DNA of 64,000 nt. Source: Collybiopsis luxurians FD-317 M1 (taxonomy: Eukaryota > Basidiomycota > Agaricomycetes > Agaricales > Omphalotaceae). A program made the translations under genes and the position numbers. The stretch lies in the NCBI GenBank assembly GCA_000827265.1, contig KN834815.1, positions 68,951-132,950 on the forward strand. The letters run 5' to 3'. This document shows, piece after piece, positions 12,556 through 22,433 of the stretch (position 1 is its first letter; each line of letters opens with the position of its first letter). Below the pieces are notes generated by a model. The model did not search any database. It worked only from the letters and a program-made list of their open reading frames with translations, and was not told where the DNA came from.

Positions 12556-13816
12556 ATGACCATTCCAGGTCCTCAAGTTGGATCCTTTGTTGTCTTCAGC
12601 TTAGATGCCGTGACCATGGTTGAAGATTTTCACAACCCATCTTTAACCAAAGCATGCCGAGAACTCAAGATGGGAAAATATGTGGCCTATGTTAGTCAGG
12701 TACGTCTTAAGAACCGTTCATCGTTCTCAGCTGCCAGATAGACCGTGTACATTCAGCTTGATCAGGTCATATCCTCGCCCTCGTCTACTCCCCATGTTTC
12801 TGCCGCCCTGCATTTCGTCTTCCAGGGGCCTCCGCCTAGCAAATTTGATTGGGTGGAAAGAATCGAGCCAGATATGACAATTCCCGTGCTCCCGAATGCA
12901 TCTCATCCCTTGGGCCGACCTCCAATAAACCCGGGCGCTGCTCTCCCCTGGAAAAAATGTAGTATATCTCCTCTAATTGCTACTTGGGCCAAGGTTTTTC
13001 CTACTGTCTCCGGCTCTAAACTTACGCACATGGCAAGGCCTGAAGAACAGAGACGCGTCCTCTCTGCGATACAGGCTGATGTGCATAGATGGAATACGAT
13101 GGGAAGAGGAAAGGTACCATCGACACCACTGCGTTCTCGACGCCCGTCAGTCCGGTCGAAACTCAAATCGGATAGAGACGCATTTGAGATTTGGAAGGAA
13201 GGACTTCCTCCTTTTTCTATTCATACAATGGAAATCTCAGACGATGGAGATGACTCGGCATCTTTTTATACGGCGAGAAGTTGCCAGAGCCCAGGAGATG
13301 ATGACCTTTTAGAATACGTCTCTTCCGCGTCCAAGAACTTCACTTTTCGAAAATTGGACGCTCTCCGATCTCTGGCAGTGAATGTCGGGCGACACAAAGC
13401 TGAAATGGAACCAATAGTAAAGATTTTCTCTGACCTATCTACAGTCAATAAACTGTGTCCTCCACAACAATATTTTCTCGAACGGGATTTGCTCCAGAAG
13501 TCGGTGTCTTCAATGTACCCAACCTCGTTCTGTGATTAATCTCATACTTTCACAGCTTAATCCACCATTTCGAGGAATTGAGATTTCAGAAGCAGATGAG
13601 ACCAAGAAGCTGTATAATTCCTGGTCAAGTACCCGCGACCCAGGCGAACTCGAAATCTTGGATTTCCCGAAGATTTTCAGCCTGGCAAGGGCACCGTGGT
13701 AAAAGTAAGAGAATACAATTGTCCGCAACGAATATTTGCCCCTCATATTTTTCACTCTAGCCGCGCGCTTCATCATCCTCTCCTCCACCCGCAAAGTTGA
13801 AGGCGAAGAATTGTGA
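12556..13816 (+). CDS. Hypothetical 368-aa protein
   Basis: Exons 12556..12699, 12757..13514, 13556..13704, 13761..13816 join in frame to 368 aa. The N-terminus, PGPQVGSFVVFSLDAVTMV then ELKMGKYVAYVSQ, looks like a folded unit, followed by VSAALHFVFQGPPP and a Pro-rich hydrophobic section. The middle (about 180-300) is charged, with SRRPSVRSKLKSDRD and an acidic EISDDGDDS patch. The last part is basic: SWISRRFSAWQGHRGK. The final exon is the least certain; without its splice the protein ends at 13760. I do not recognise a family. It converges with the dioxygenase gene, the two stops being about 100 bp apart. Confidence 0.7.
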
Positions 13817-13916
13817 CGAAAGACGAAGATTAAAAATGGTCAATGATTATCACTGTATGATAATGGCGCATAATTACGCTCGGAGTAAATACACCATACT
13901 ACTTGGTTTTAATACA

Positions 13917-15318
13917 TCATTTGGTAGCCCCGTTGGCTTTTCGCCTGATCTCAGGCTCAATCGGAAAACGCTGCTCTTCAGAAGAGACGGAATACAATCT
14001 TTGCCAGATAGGTTGCAACGGTTTCGGTGTCGGCCAGGCCAATTTATCGTTTCGAAGCCATAGACGGATTAGATGACGACTTTTTGAGCGAAAGTATGTA
14101 AGCCTAGGGCAAGGTGAAGCAGTAAAAGATCTTACGTATGTTCAGGATCATCTCGAAAAGCATCCCTAGCATGCAAGAGTCCCAGACTGTTGATGTACTG
14201 AATGTCTCCTTTTTGGAAGTTGAGCCCGAGCGAGTACTTCTCAGCAAGGAAATGTACGGCGTCCAGAGCCTCCGCCTGAGCTTCCGTTATGGGAGGAATA
14301 TCAGGACTTCGGAGCTGAGTATTGTAGCCTGTGAAGTGACGACGAGAGTATTGTATAATTATATGTCCATCTTCATGGTAAAGCAATGGACGTGTTGTGT
14401 AACCGGGTGTTCCACCAAACCTACGAAGTAAGTTTTACTGATGTACTGGAGTCTGACAATTGGGAAAACCCACGTGTCTAGAATCCAAGGCTCAGATAGT
14501 GTTTGAATCAAGTCGGGCCTGGTAGCTGCAAGCTCGTTATAAACCCGACCGCTGCTGCTGATTCTGGATACTCCGCCTTCTGCCGCAGTAGCGAGGGCCA
14601 TGAGCGCAATCAGATCCCCCACATCGGTGTGGAAAACCTGTTTATCAGTAGTATATCTGCTAAAGAGTTAGCGACTGCTTCTGCACCGCGTTCGACACCT
14701 ACGCAGCATTGCCTATGCCGCCCTTTTCATGAGCATGACTGACAGTTAGATCCTTGATGTGAGCTAGAACTGCGCCCGTCCCGTCTTGCTTTCCTCGAGC
14801 CGAACCCACATGCGAGGAGATACCGGCGTAGATAACCGCCAGATCACTCTTCGAGTAATCATCCACTGGTATGGTTCTCAGGACGAAAAAACCTCGGCCC
14901 GAATAGAGTTCATGCGCCAAAGATTCCAAAATCACACTCAAAGTCGGCAAAGGGAATGTATCCTTCGAAATGTACCCCATCGGCCTCTCCAGCCCTGCGC
15001 GACGATTGGGATATCTAATTGAAGAAAAGCTCGGTAGAGAAGCTGACCTTTGAAATGGGCAAGTGCATTGTCAATCTCTTGCAGTTGTTCTGGGCTCAGC
15101 TTGAGTACCCATTGATCCTCAGAAGTCCAATCCTTCCCTTCCCAAACAATTGGACCTTCAAGCTTGGAGGGAAAACCGGAAGGTAAAGGGCTCTTGGGAA
15201 GGTCAGGGTTTTCTGCTAATCGACGGGCAGTGCGTTGCTTGTACTTGACTTCGTCTGGGTGATACGATATATCAGGTTGAACCGCAGGGGCAATAGTAAA
15301 AGTCTGCGTGTAGGTCAT
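13917..15318 (-). CDS. TauD/TfdA-family 2-oxoglutarate/Fe(II) dioxygenase
   Basis: Minus-strand exons 15318..15048, 14994..14703, 14659..14474, 14420..14136, 14079..13917 give 398 aa, typical for fungal TauD-like enzymes. The iron ligands are visible: FHTDVGD (HxD) in the third exon and the distal His in LHARDAF. The 2OG-binding Arg lies in RHLIRLWLR. Other family marks are GRGFFVLR, GGTPGYTTRPLL and the ending LAWPTPKPLQPIW. The first in-frame ATG is at 15318; the more distal codons upstream are not ATG. The enzyme should hydroxylate a small substrate using Fe(II), O2 and 2-oxoglutarate; the substrate cannot be read from sequence. In fungi such proteins range from taurine or sulfonate catabolism to secondary metabolism. 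Neighbours are housekeeping genes, so there is no cluster clue. Confidence 0.92.
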
Positions 15319-16007
15319 CAGAAAGGGGAAAGGGTAATACAATTACTGGACTGCCAACTCTTAAATACGATATTAGAACTGGTTCAGAGTTATGCTCTGA
15401 TAAAATTGCTTGTTATCATATAGAACGTGACGCAAACTCCCAGGGAGCCATTGGTCACAGAAATTAGAGAGAGGACAAATAGGCAACTTTTGGGAAGATG
15501 CTGGTTCAGGCGGTACCGCGAGGGTGAGGGCCCGAGAAAGTACCGGACATCAGTGCCGTGGTGGAGTAAGGAACTTCGAAGAGGTTCGGTAGATAGATCT
15601 TCGGTATAATAGATGCTTCGATTAATCGAGGCAAGGTGATGAAACGTAATATTGGGGGTGTTCTTTGAGGTGTTCTTCGAGGTGTAATTACAGCAAAACC
15701 TCTTTGAGAAGGAATGAAACTGGAACTGAGATCCAGATGACACTATGCGCTTGCTGCTCACACAGTAAGATTGGATGACTTGCGGTCCATTTAAGGTTGT
15801 ACAAGCCAGCTCTGTGAGAGACAAGGTTACGGCCGGCCTGTAAACACTACAGGAACGCGCCAACCGCAATTCATTCAAGCACCTCTCTCAAGCCCCCACG
15901 CGACCATTGGCCATAATCATATCAAGAAGGAAGTCAGTGTGCCTTGGAAATTAATTAGCGGGAACTTGGAGATTCTCAAGAACGCCATTGACGTACCTAG
16001 AGATATC
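15319..16007. other. Intergenic between dioxygenase and POP7
   Basis: This is 690 bp. A 162-codon minus-strand frame (15390..15878) has no ATG start, low-complexity Ser/Thr/Asn content and no domain, so I treat it as non-coding. Confidence 0.5.
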
Positions 16008-16777
16008 TCAAACCATTTCCACATCCACTTGCTGCGGCTCAGCGTTCTCAACTGCACCAGAGTTCTTCCCACTGGCCTCTACACGTGCCTTTCCTTTCCG
16101 CGCGCGCTTTGAATTGCGGATGGGACCACCAGAAAATTCACCATCACCAATTACAATGTCAATTTTGAGCGTGGACTTTCCTCTTGTCCTATATGAGATA
16201 TCCTCTTCCTCATCGTCCGGAATGATCTCATCCTGTACCTCAACAGTCCCAGTCAGAATTTCTGTGTGAATTTCATCCGGCGAAAATGGAAGAATTGGTG
16301 GAAGTGCCAGCGAAAGTTGAAGGAGGAGTGGGATAGCAGCTCCCATCGCACTGAGACGCAGCGTTTTATAACTGTCGAGGCGAGATATGAGCACTTGAAA
16401 GAGTGACCAATAGAGGAGTGTCACCCGTCCTTGAGGATTATATCTTTACATCTTCGCATGTACGCGGCCAGCGAGGTCTTACGGGTGATGCATATAAGAT
16501 TCTTACCCTCTGTATGGGCTGAGCGCGGACCAGTAGCTGAAGCAGAAGTCGGAACCGAAGGAAATGGTCGAGCGGGCGTAAGTTTTTTGATGCGTTGCCT
16601 TGGTTTGGTTTCCGAGGGTCCGGACTGAGACTGACGCGCCTCCGGAGCTACACTGTTGGAAGACGCGTTATTGACAGCACCACCTTCGTCAGTACTGGTC
16701 AATTTCAATCTCTTGTGGGTTTCAGATATCGGGGAGGAATTGCGGGACCGTTTCTTGGATCTCTGAGCGGTGCTCAT
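16008..16777 (-). CDS. POP7: RNase P/MRP subunit Pop7 (Rpp20-like, Alba fold)
   Basis: Exons 16777..16425 and 16371..16008 give 238 aa. The first 75 residues are a basic, Ser/Pro-rich head with KKRSRN and HKRLKL. The Alba-type core follows: ICITRKTSLAAYMRRCKDIILKDG, then across the intron YKTLRLSAMGAAIPLLLQLSLAL. The next part, TEILTGTVEVQDEIIPDDEEEDISYRTRGKSTL, is the second half of the family core with an acidic loop. The tail is basic. Pop7 pairs with Pop6 in yeast and binds the RNA of RNase P and MRP, acting in tRNA 5' processing and rRNA maturation. It is divergent from the eRF1 gene, with starts 151 bp apart. Assignment rests on the core motif order; overall similarity to yeast Pop7 is expected to be low. 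Confidence 0.82.
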
Positions 16778-16928
16778 GTCACAAAGAGTCAAAGACGCTC
16801 GATCAATAAGCGCCCAAAAATATGATGAGTCACGTGGATTTATATATAGTACTGTCAGAGCAAAATTTGCGCAAAATTCTATTACAGCTCTTCCAACATC
16901 ATCTTTTGAAGATTGGTTGTTGCCCAGT
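16778..16928. promoter_or_regulatory. Short divergent promoter POP7/eRF1
   Basis: This is a 151-bp head-to-head interval between two RNA and translation genes. It contains a TATATATAG run at about 16840, in the middle. Co-regulation is an inference from spacing only. Confidence 0.45.
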
Positions 16929-18574
16929 ATGAGTCAAGACGTTGCAGAGCAAAATATTCAGATGTGGAAGGTCAAGAAGCTCATTAAGAGCCTTGACTCT
17001 GCCAGAGGGTCTGTATCAATTTTCTCCAGAAAATCTTTTTCGATATTGTGCCAACTAGCTACACAGAGCCGGGACGTCTATGATCAGTCTCATCATTCCT
17101 CCAAAGGTATGTCGATTCTCTTCGATGTTTTTGCATACCCTGAAAATTGTGCCAGGATCAAATATCCAGAGCATCGGCCATGTTGACGCAGGAATACGGT
17201 ACAGCTTCCAACATCAAGTCTCGTGTCAATCGTCTTTCGGTGCTGGCAGCAATTACTAGTACCCAGCAGCGTCTCAAACTGTACAATCGTGTTCCACCGA
17301 ACGGTCTGGTACTTTTTGTTGGCACGATTTTGACCGATGAAGGAAAAGAAAAGAAAGTATCCTTCGATTTTGAACCTCATAAACCCATCAATACGTGCGT
17401 GTTGAAAATCAACGATATCTTCCGATACTCATTTTTCTGTTAGATCGCTCTATCTGTGTGACAACAAATTCCACACTGAGGCGTTGTCCGAACTTTTGGA
17501 ATCAGATTCTCGCTTTGGTTTCATCGTTATGGACGGTAACGGAACGCTTTTCGGCACCTTGTCCGGGAATACCCGTGAAGTCGTTCACAAATTTACGGTA
17601 GATCTACCCAAGAAGCACGGTCGCGGTGGTCAATCTGCTTTGCGTTTTTCTCGCCTTCGAGATGAAAAGCGACACAACTACGTGCGAAAAGTCGCGGAGC
17701 TTGCAGTCCAGCACTTTATCACGAATGACAAGGTCAATGTCACCGGACTGGTTCTGGCGGGTAGCGCCGACTTTAAAACAGAGCTCAGTCAAAGTGATAT
17801 GTTCGATCTTCGTTTGGTTGCCAAAGTGATCAAGGTGGTCGACGTCAGTTATGGTGGTGAAAATGGTTTTAATCAGGTGCGTTTCGACATCGTGTCTTTC
17901 GGTCGGCCATATTAAATATCCGAGATCAGGCCATCGAACTTGCCGCCGAGTCTCTTGCCAACGTCAAATTTGTGCAAGAAAAGCGGCTCATCCAGAAATA
18001 CTTTGACGAAATTAGTCAAGATACTGGCAAATACTGCTTTGGCGTTGAAGATACCCTCAAAGCTTTGGAGCTCGGTGCCGTCGAGACGTTGATTGTCTGG
18101 GAGAATCTCGACATCACGCGCTACACCCTTCGGAATGCCGCTGGAGGTTTGTTTCCTTATCTGATGGTCTTTGACCCAAAGCTGATGGTTAGTTCGCTTC
18201 CTGAAGAGGAAATTGTCATATATGCCAACAAGGAACAAGAGAAGGATCGAGAAAAATTCATCGACAAGTCAACTGGCTCAGAGATGGAGCAAGCCGATGA
18301 GCCTCAGTCTCTTCTCGAGTGGTTCGCTGAGAAATATAAAGAATTTGGAGCGAACCTTGAGTTTGTCACTAACCGTTCGCAAGAAGGCGCCCAATTCGTC
18401 AAGGGATTCGGAGGTATTTTGCCATTTTCTGAAAATCATTTACACCTTTTTTCTCAACTATGCGCACTCGTAGGTATCGGCGGCTTGCTTAGATACAAGG
18501 TTGACTTCACCAACCTGACTTCCATCGATGAAGAAGAGGACGATGAATTCTTCAGTGATGACGAGGATCTCTGA
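16929..18574 (+). CDS. SUP45: Eukaryotic peptide chain release factor eRF1 (Sup45)
   Basis: Exons 16929..17008, 17067..17106, 17156..17394, 17444..17876, 17930..18146, 18207..18413, 18474..18574 give 438 aa, close to the canonical 437. eRF1 recognises all three stop codons in the ribosomal A site and triggers peptidyl-tRNA hydrolysis. The N domain carries the NIKS motif ([11 protein letters not shown]) and the YxCxxxF motif (LYLCDNKF). The M domain carries the universal GGQ ([12 protein letters not shown]). The C domain ends with [21 protein letters not shown] and an acidic tail. Intron 18147..18206 is 60 nt, in frame and stop-free, with a GTTTGT donor. Read through, it would add 20 residues between RNAAG and EEIVIY, which do not fit the family. 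I therefore splice it. Confidence 0.96.
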
Positions 18575-19479
18575 CGGTTTCGAAGGCTCCGTTTGATCGG
18601 AGCCCCGTCCATCGAGGGTATGACGGGCGGGGCGGTTGGTAGGGGTTTGGGGGATCGGGATAAAGTGCTCTTGTTCGATGTGACTGCATCTAATAGTGTT
18701 CGAAAAAATGAAGTTGAAGGCTATACACGCTCGGCGCTCGGGCTCGGTATTTATGTTTTTTCTCCGTGCTGGACAGAGTGGGGGCGGGAAGTCGTCAAAG
18801 ATGAACCAGTCATTTTCTGATGTTTTCCACTATTGTTGTCTTAAGGTAAGTTTTGCTTTCCTGCTGCTCTCTTGTCTGCCGAAGCTGAATTTCTGCCAGA
18901 TAACTTTTTACTCTTCAGCGTACGAGCTGCTGTGTACTTGTCGTTATCGCATTGTTGTGTGTCTGTAGTTTTGTGATTACATTTCGTGAAGTGATATTTG
19001 GAGTACGTGTTCGCTCTCTGCGTAGTCTTGTTGGCGCAAATGTTTGCTATTGAGGCTGAACGCGCTCTGATTACCTGTTCATATTTACACGCAATGATAT
19101 ACAGCAACTAGAGTTGATGCTAGGCCATAAACCAGTGGTGTGCGGATAAAGTATACATATCTGAATCAAGTACCCAGGATAGCCCGAAGTTCCAAAATAA
19201 GGCAATAACAAACCTCGCACACTCGTGCTATGAAGGCACAAATGCACAGTGATTTGGCGTGTATTCGGCGTGCAGTTCGATCCAAGTGTGTTTCCAACAG
19301 AGTCGCCGTTCAAACGCGGCCCACTCAAGGTCCCTCTGCTGTTCCCTGCACCTCTAGTCGTGTTTACATTTGGAGTAATAGCTCATATTAACTCTGTCCA
19401 AAAAGTGCAAGGTGGACCATCATTTTCCGACATGCAGTGTTCAATGTGCTGAGCGTGACCACCATTTGTACCCCGCATT
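18575..19479. other. Intergenic
   Basis: This is about 900 bp downstream of eRF1. A G-rich patch lies at 18610-18660. Frames are short and unsupported. It marks the edge of the housekeeping block. Confidence 0.5.
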
Positions 19480-19884
19480 ATGGTTCACCTGTCGCAGACC
19501 TTGTCACTGCTTCTCATAGTAGGCCTTTTTGACTCATCGGTGTTCGAAGATGATGACTCCAATGCTCAATCTGTTTTAGTCACTAGAGACCCAGTGGTGT
19601 CTGCTTCGCACCAGCTTGTTAAAGATTTTCCAGCTGCCAGCGGCGACGGCCAAGCATTCTCATGCTTGACTTCGAGCGCCGCGAAATTGTTCAACGCGTG
19701 CACCCCGGATATGCCTAGCGTACGCTATTTGAGCTGGGGTACTCAATTTTTACCTTCACTTTTGACTGAGGGATTTTGGCAGTGAGTCGGCTGATACATG
19801 ACCGAACTCATGTTGATGAATGATATTTTTAGAGCCCCATATCACTCACACCGCCAAAAATTTATTTTCACCTGCAGTGAATGA
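19480..19884 (+). CDS. Putative small secreted protein
   Basis: Exon 19480..19781, a GT-AG intron, then 19833..19884 give 117 aa. The N-terminus (MVHLSQTLSLLLIVGLFDSS) is a plausible signal peptide. The mature part is short with three Cys (FSCLTSS, NACTP and a Cys three residues before the stop). There is no known domain. The size, signal peptide and position at the border of a repeat-rich block fit a small secreted, effector-type protein, but this is inference. The alternative is a fortuitous frame, since coding bias is weak and the second exon is only 17 codons. Confidence 0.4.
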
Positions 19885-20164
19885 CATTATGAAAATTCAG
19901 ATTTCATACAAGGGTGGAAAATCGAAGCTTCAAAGTCAAAGTGAAATTATAACTTTTAGTCAATGCCAGAAAGGGCTCCTTTCAATCAACGTGAAATCTT
20001 TGACTTCCACTTTTGCGAATGACAATTAGAAATTTGATGTTTCTAGTTGAACAATAAAATCTCAATCTCACTTCCTTAATGAAACATTTAGTTTCACCGT
20101 AATCTAGAAATTAATTGTTTCCAACTCTATTTCACGAGAAGGGGGAAATATTAATTATCCATCC

Positions 20165-20218
20165 AGCCGCGGCTCAGCCGCCGCTGAGCCGCAGCTCAGC
20201 CGCCGCTGAGCCGCAGCT
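20165..20218. repeat. GC-rich palindromic tandem repeat
   Basis: About 2.5 copies of a 22-bp unit of the form GCCGCAGCTCAGCCGCCGCT+GA follow each other. Each unit contains an inverted repeat (GGCTCAGC / GCTGAGCC), so the array can form hairpins. It abuts AT-rich DNA on the left and the retroelement fragment on the right. Confidence 0.85.
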
Positions 20219-20299
20219 CTGTGCCTCACGTGGCAACAGTCGCCGACTCGACTTGAAAGCATGGGGTCCCGCCATGCCACCAGAACAGAGTCTGCGAGA

Positions 20300-21509
20300 A
20301 GTGGGCAGAGAAAATTCTGTCTATTCTCGAGATTCTACGGCGTATTTATACAGGGAAGTTTCAGGACGAAGAAAGGCAAGGATGAGGTTCCCGACATCGA
20401 CTATCATTCTCTACATGCCGCCGAACTCAATCCTGAAGATCGCGCAGCAGTCTACTGCACCTTGGAGAATTATCGACGCAACCTACTCTCTGGAAGAGAG
20501 TTTCAATCTATCGGAAAGTTCATGGTAAGAAACGAGTGTTTATTCAAGAATATTAAGTCCTGAGGATTCTGAACTGCAGATCGTCGTTGAAGCGCTTGAA
20601 CTAGTTCGGCATATTCATGTTGACCTTTGGCATCTTGATATTAATGCAGTTACAGAGTGCCTGTGGACTAGAGCTTGAATGCCTTACTCTTCGGAAATGG
20701 TTGAACACGTCGTACGTACCTGCGATCAGTGTCAATTCTCCAAGCGTGACACTATTCCTCCACAGCCTATGTTTCCGCTTCCTCGAGTCGGTGCCGGTGA
20801 TGTCCAGTCTTTCGATTTTATCGGTCCATTGCCTAGGACTAAACGCAGCAACCAGTATTTACTTACTTCAATAGATATGGGCACTGATTTCATCTTCGCC
20901 GAAAGTCTTCCTCAACGATCCATTAATGCTGTCATTGAGCTCCTTCGTCGCATAATTTCGATGTTTGGGAAACCTATGGCTATTATAACAGATAACAGTG
21001 AGGAATTCATGTCATACGCTATGCAGAATTTCTTACAACGACTTACAATCGAGCATCTTCATACCTCTCCCTACCATCCGCAAACAAAGGGTCGGCTCGA
21101 AAAATTTAACAATATGCTGGTTCAAATTTTGGCTCGTCAATGCGCTCTGGAACGACAAACTGACTGGGATGAGTACACACCTGATGCTCTTCTAGCTCAT
21201 CGTGCTCATAAGAATCCTAGTACTGGTTCTTCGAGACAAATATTGTACCGGTTCGAATCTCGACTCCCTGCCGACGCGGTGTTTGATACTATTCGTATTC
21301 CTCTCTCTGACATCAAAATTACGACGCTTCAAGAACAACGAATGGAATATATTCAAGACCTTCAAAAATTTCGTGAAGAAGCAAATGCCGAATCTTTGAA
21401 ACAACTTGAAGCTGAAGCCAAAAAGCGGGATATGGAGTACAGAGAGAGAGGTCTGGGTATTGGAGATCTAGTCCTTCGGAGAAGCGACCGTCAGTCCAAG
21501 ATTACTTAA
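20300..21509 (+). mobile_element. Ty3/gypsy retrotransposon fragment: integrase
   Basis: This is a degenerate pol fragment. Upstream frames (20300-20560) contain YRRNLLSGREFQSIGKFMVR, which resembles the linker before integrase. A zinc-binding H2C2 region follows (HIHVDLWH ... TCDQCQF), interrupted by an in-frame TGA at 20676..20678. The open part 20679..21509 (276 codons) carries the DDE core. VQSFDFIGPLP precedes the first Asp in SIDMGTDF, the second Asp is in IITDNSEEF, and the Glu is in TKGRLEKFN within HTSPYHPQTKG. It ends in a chromodomain-less tail GIGDLVLRR. Reverse transcriptase is missing on this strand. It is inactive as it stands: no LTRs were identified and one stop is present. 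Confidence 0.85.
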
Positions 21510-21675
21510 TACCTGCTGGGATAGACCTTTATTATCCGCGACGTCTCTAGCAAGAACACTTACCAACTTATGACAAGGAACGGATATGTTCTTCGGCACT
21601 TGTACAACGGAAACCGAATGCGATGATACTCCTACAATCACCGAAGGGGCCCCCGACGCCGCGCTTTGGTACACG

Positions 21676-22068
21676 CTAACGAGAGGATGAGGGCAGGAAG
21701 GAGGGGACGAGTTGCTGTTCAGTAAACGAACTGACAGCGGCAATCAAAACACAATTGCGCTTACCCACGATCTCCACGATCTCGCCGCAATAAAAAAAAT
21801 TCATTGTCGATTCATCCTGATCGATCTTCCGTATGCTTCTATATATGTATTTCTGATTTTCTCTGTGTATTTGTATCCAGTCTATTTTTCTCTTTGATCT
21901 TTTGTACGTATGCCTGATGGGATGGAGCGTCAGCAGTGACTTGAACTGAGGATGATATATTATCTTCACGTCAAAGTGAAATATATCATCAGCGAAGCGC
22001 AAGAGACGACGACCGAGGTGCTTTTGAGTGAGAGTGTATTTGAGAAATTCATGGTCGGTGTACACCAC
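21676..22068 (-). mobile_element. Ty3/gypsy RNase H fragment, opposite orientation
   Basis: The minus-strand frame reads VYTDHEFLKYTLTQKHLGRRLLRFAD then FHFDVKIIYHP, the RNase H-like region that follows reverse transcriptase in Ty3/gypsy elements. It soon loses similarity (a low-complexity stretch KRSKRKIDW onward). It lies tail-to-tail with the integrase fragment at 20679..21509, so two elements, or one inverted element, are juxtaposed. It is a relic with no upstream reverse transcriptase motif. Confidence 0.75.
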
Positions 22069-22433
22069 TTTTGCATTTCTGTAGCTGTTAAGTATGTGTT
22101 TGGACGGTTAAATTTGCCACACCTGGATATCAATTTTATTTATATAAAACACCTTCCTCGCTTCCAAGCGCTGTGCACTTTGAAGACATTCATATGCCCG
22201 AAGAACTTTTGACAACAAGAAGCTTATCTGTACCATGAAGCCTAGAATTTCAAACACGTTTCTTTGTATTGAACCTTTTACATTGTTAGTGTCCACCGCT
22301 TAAGGTATCAAAATTAAAGCCCAAGGTCAATGTTCTGCATTCAGATACATTCTCTGTTATGAGTTCTACCTTCTTCATAGGAATCAAGCCATTAAAAGCG
22401 CCTATGCCAGTGCCTAGACCTCGACAAAGCATC
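22069..22433. other. Spacer between retroelement relic and CACTA transposase
   Basis: This is AT-rich with no gene. It may contain the 3' subterminal part of the CACTA element, but no clear terminal inverted repeat was found by eye. Confidence 0.4.

Noticed and set aside
15390..15878. 162-codon minus-strand frame
   Set aside because: It has no ATG start and no family features; composition is that of random AT-rich sequence.
17972..18574. 200-codon frame read as one exon with extra residues in eRF1
   Set aside because: Reading through 18147..18206 and 18414..18473 adds residues absent from the family; removal by GT-AG introns restores the expected 438-aa length.
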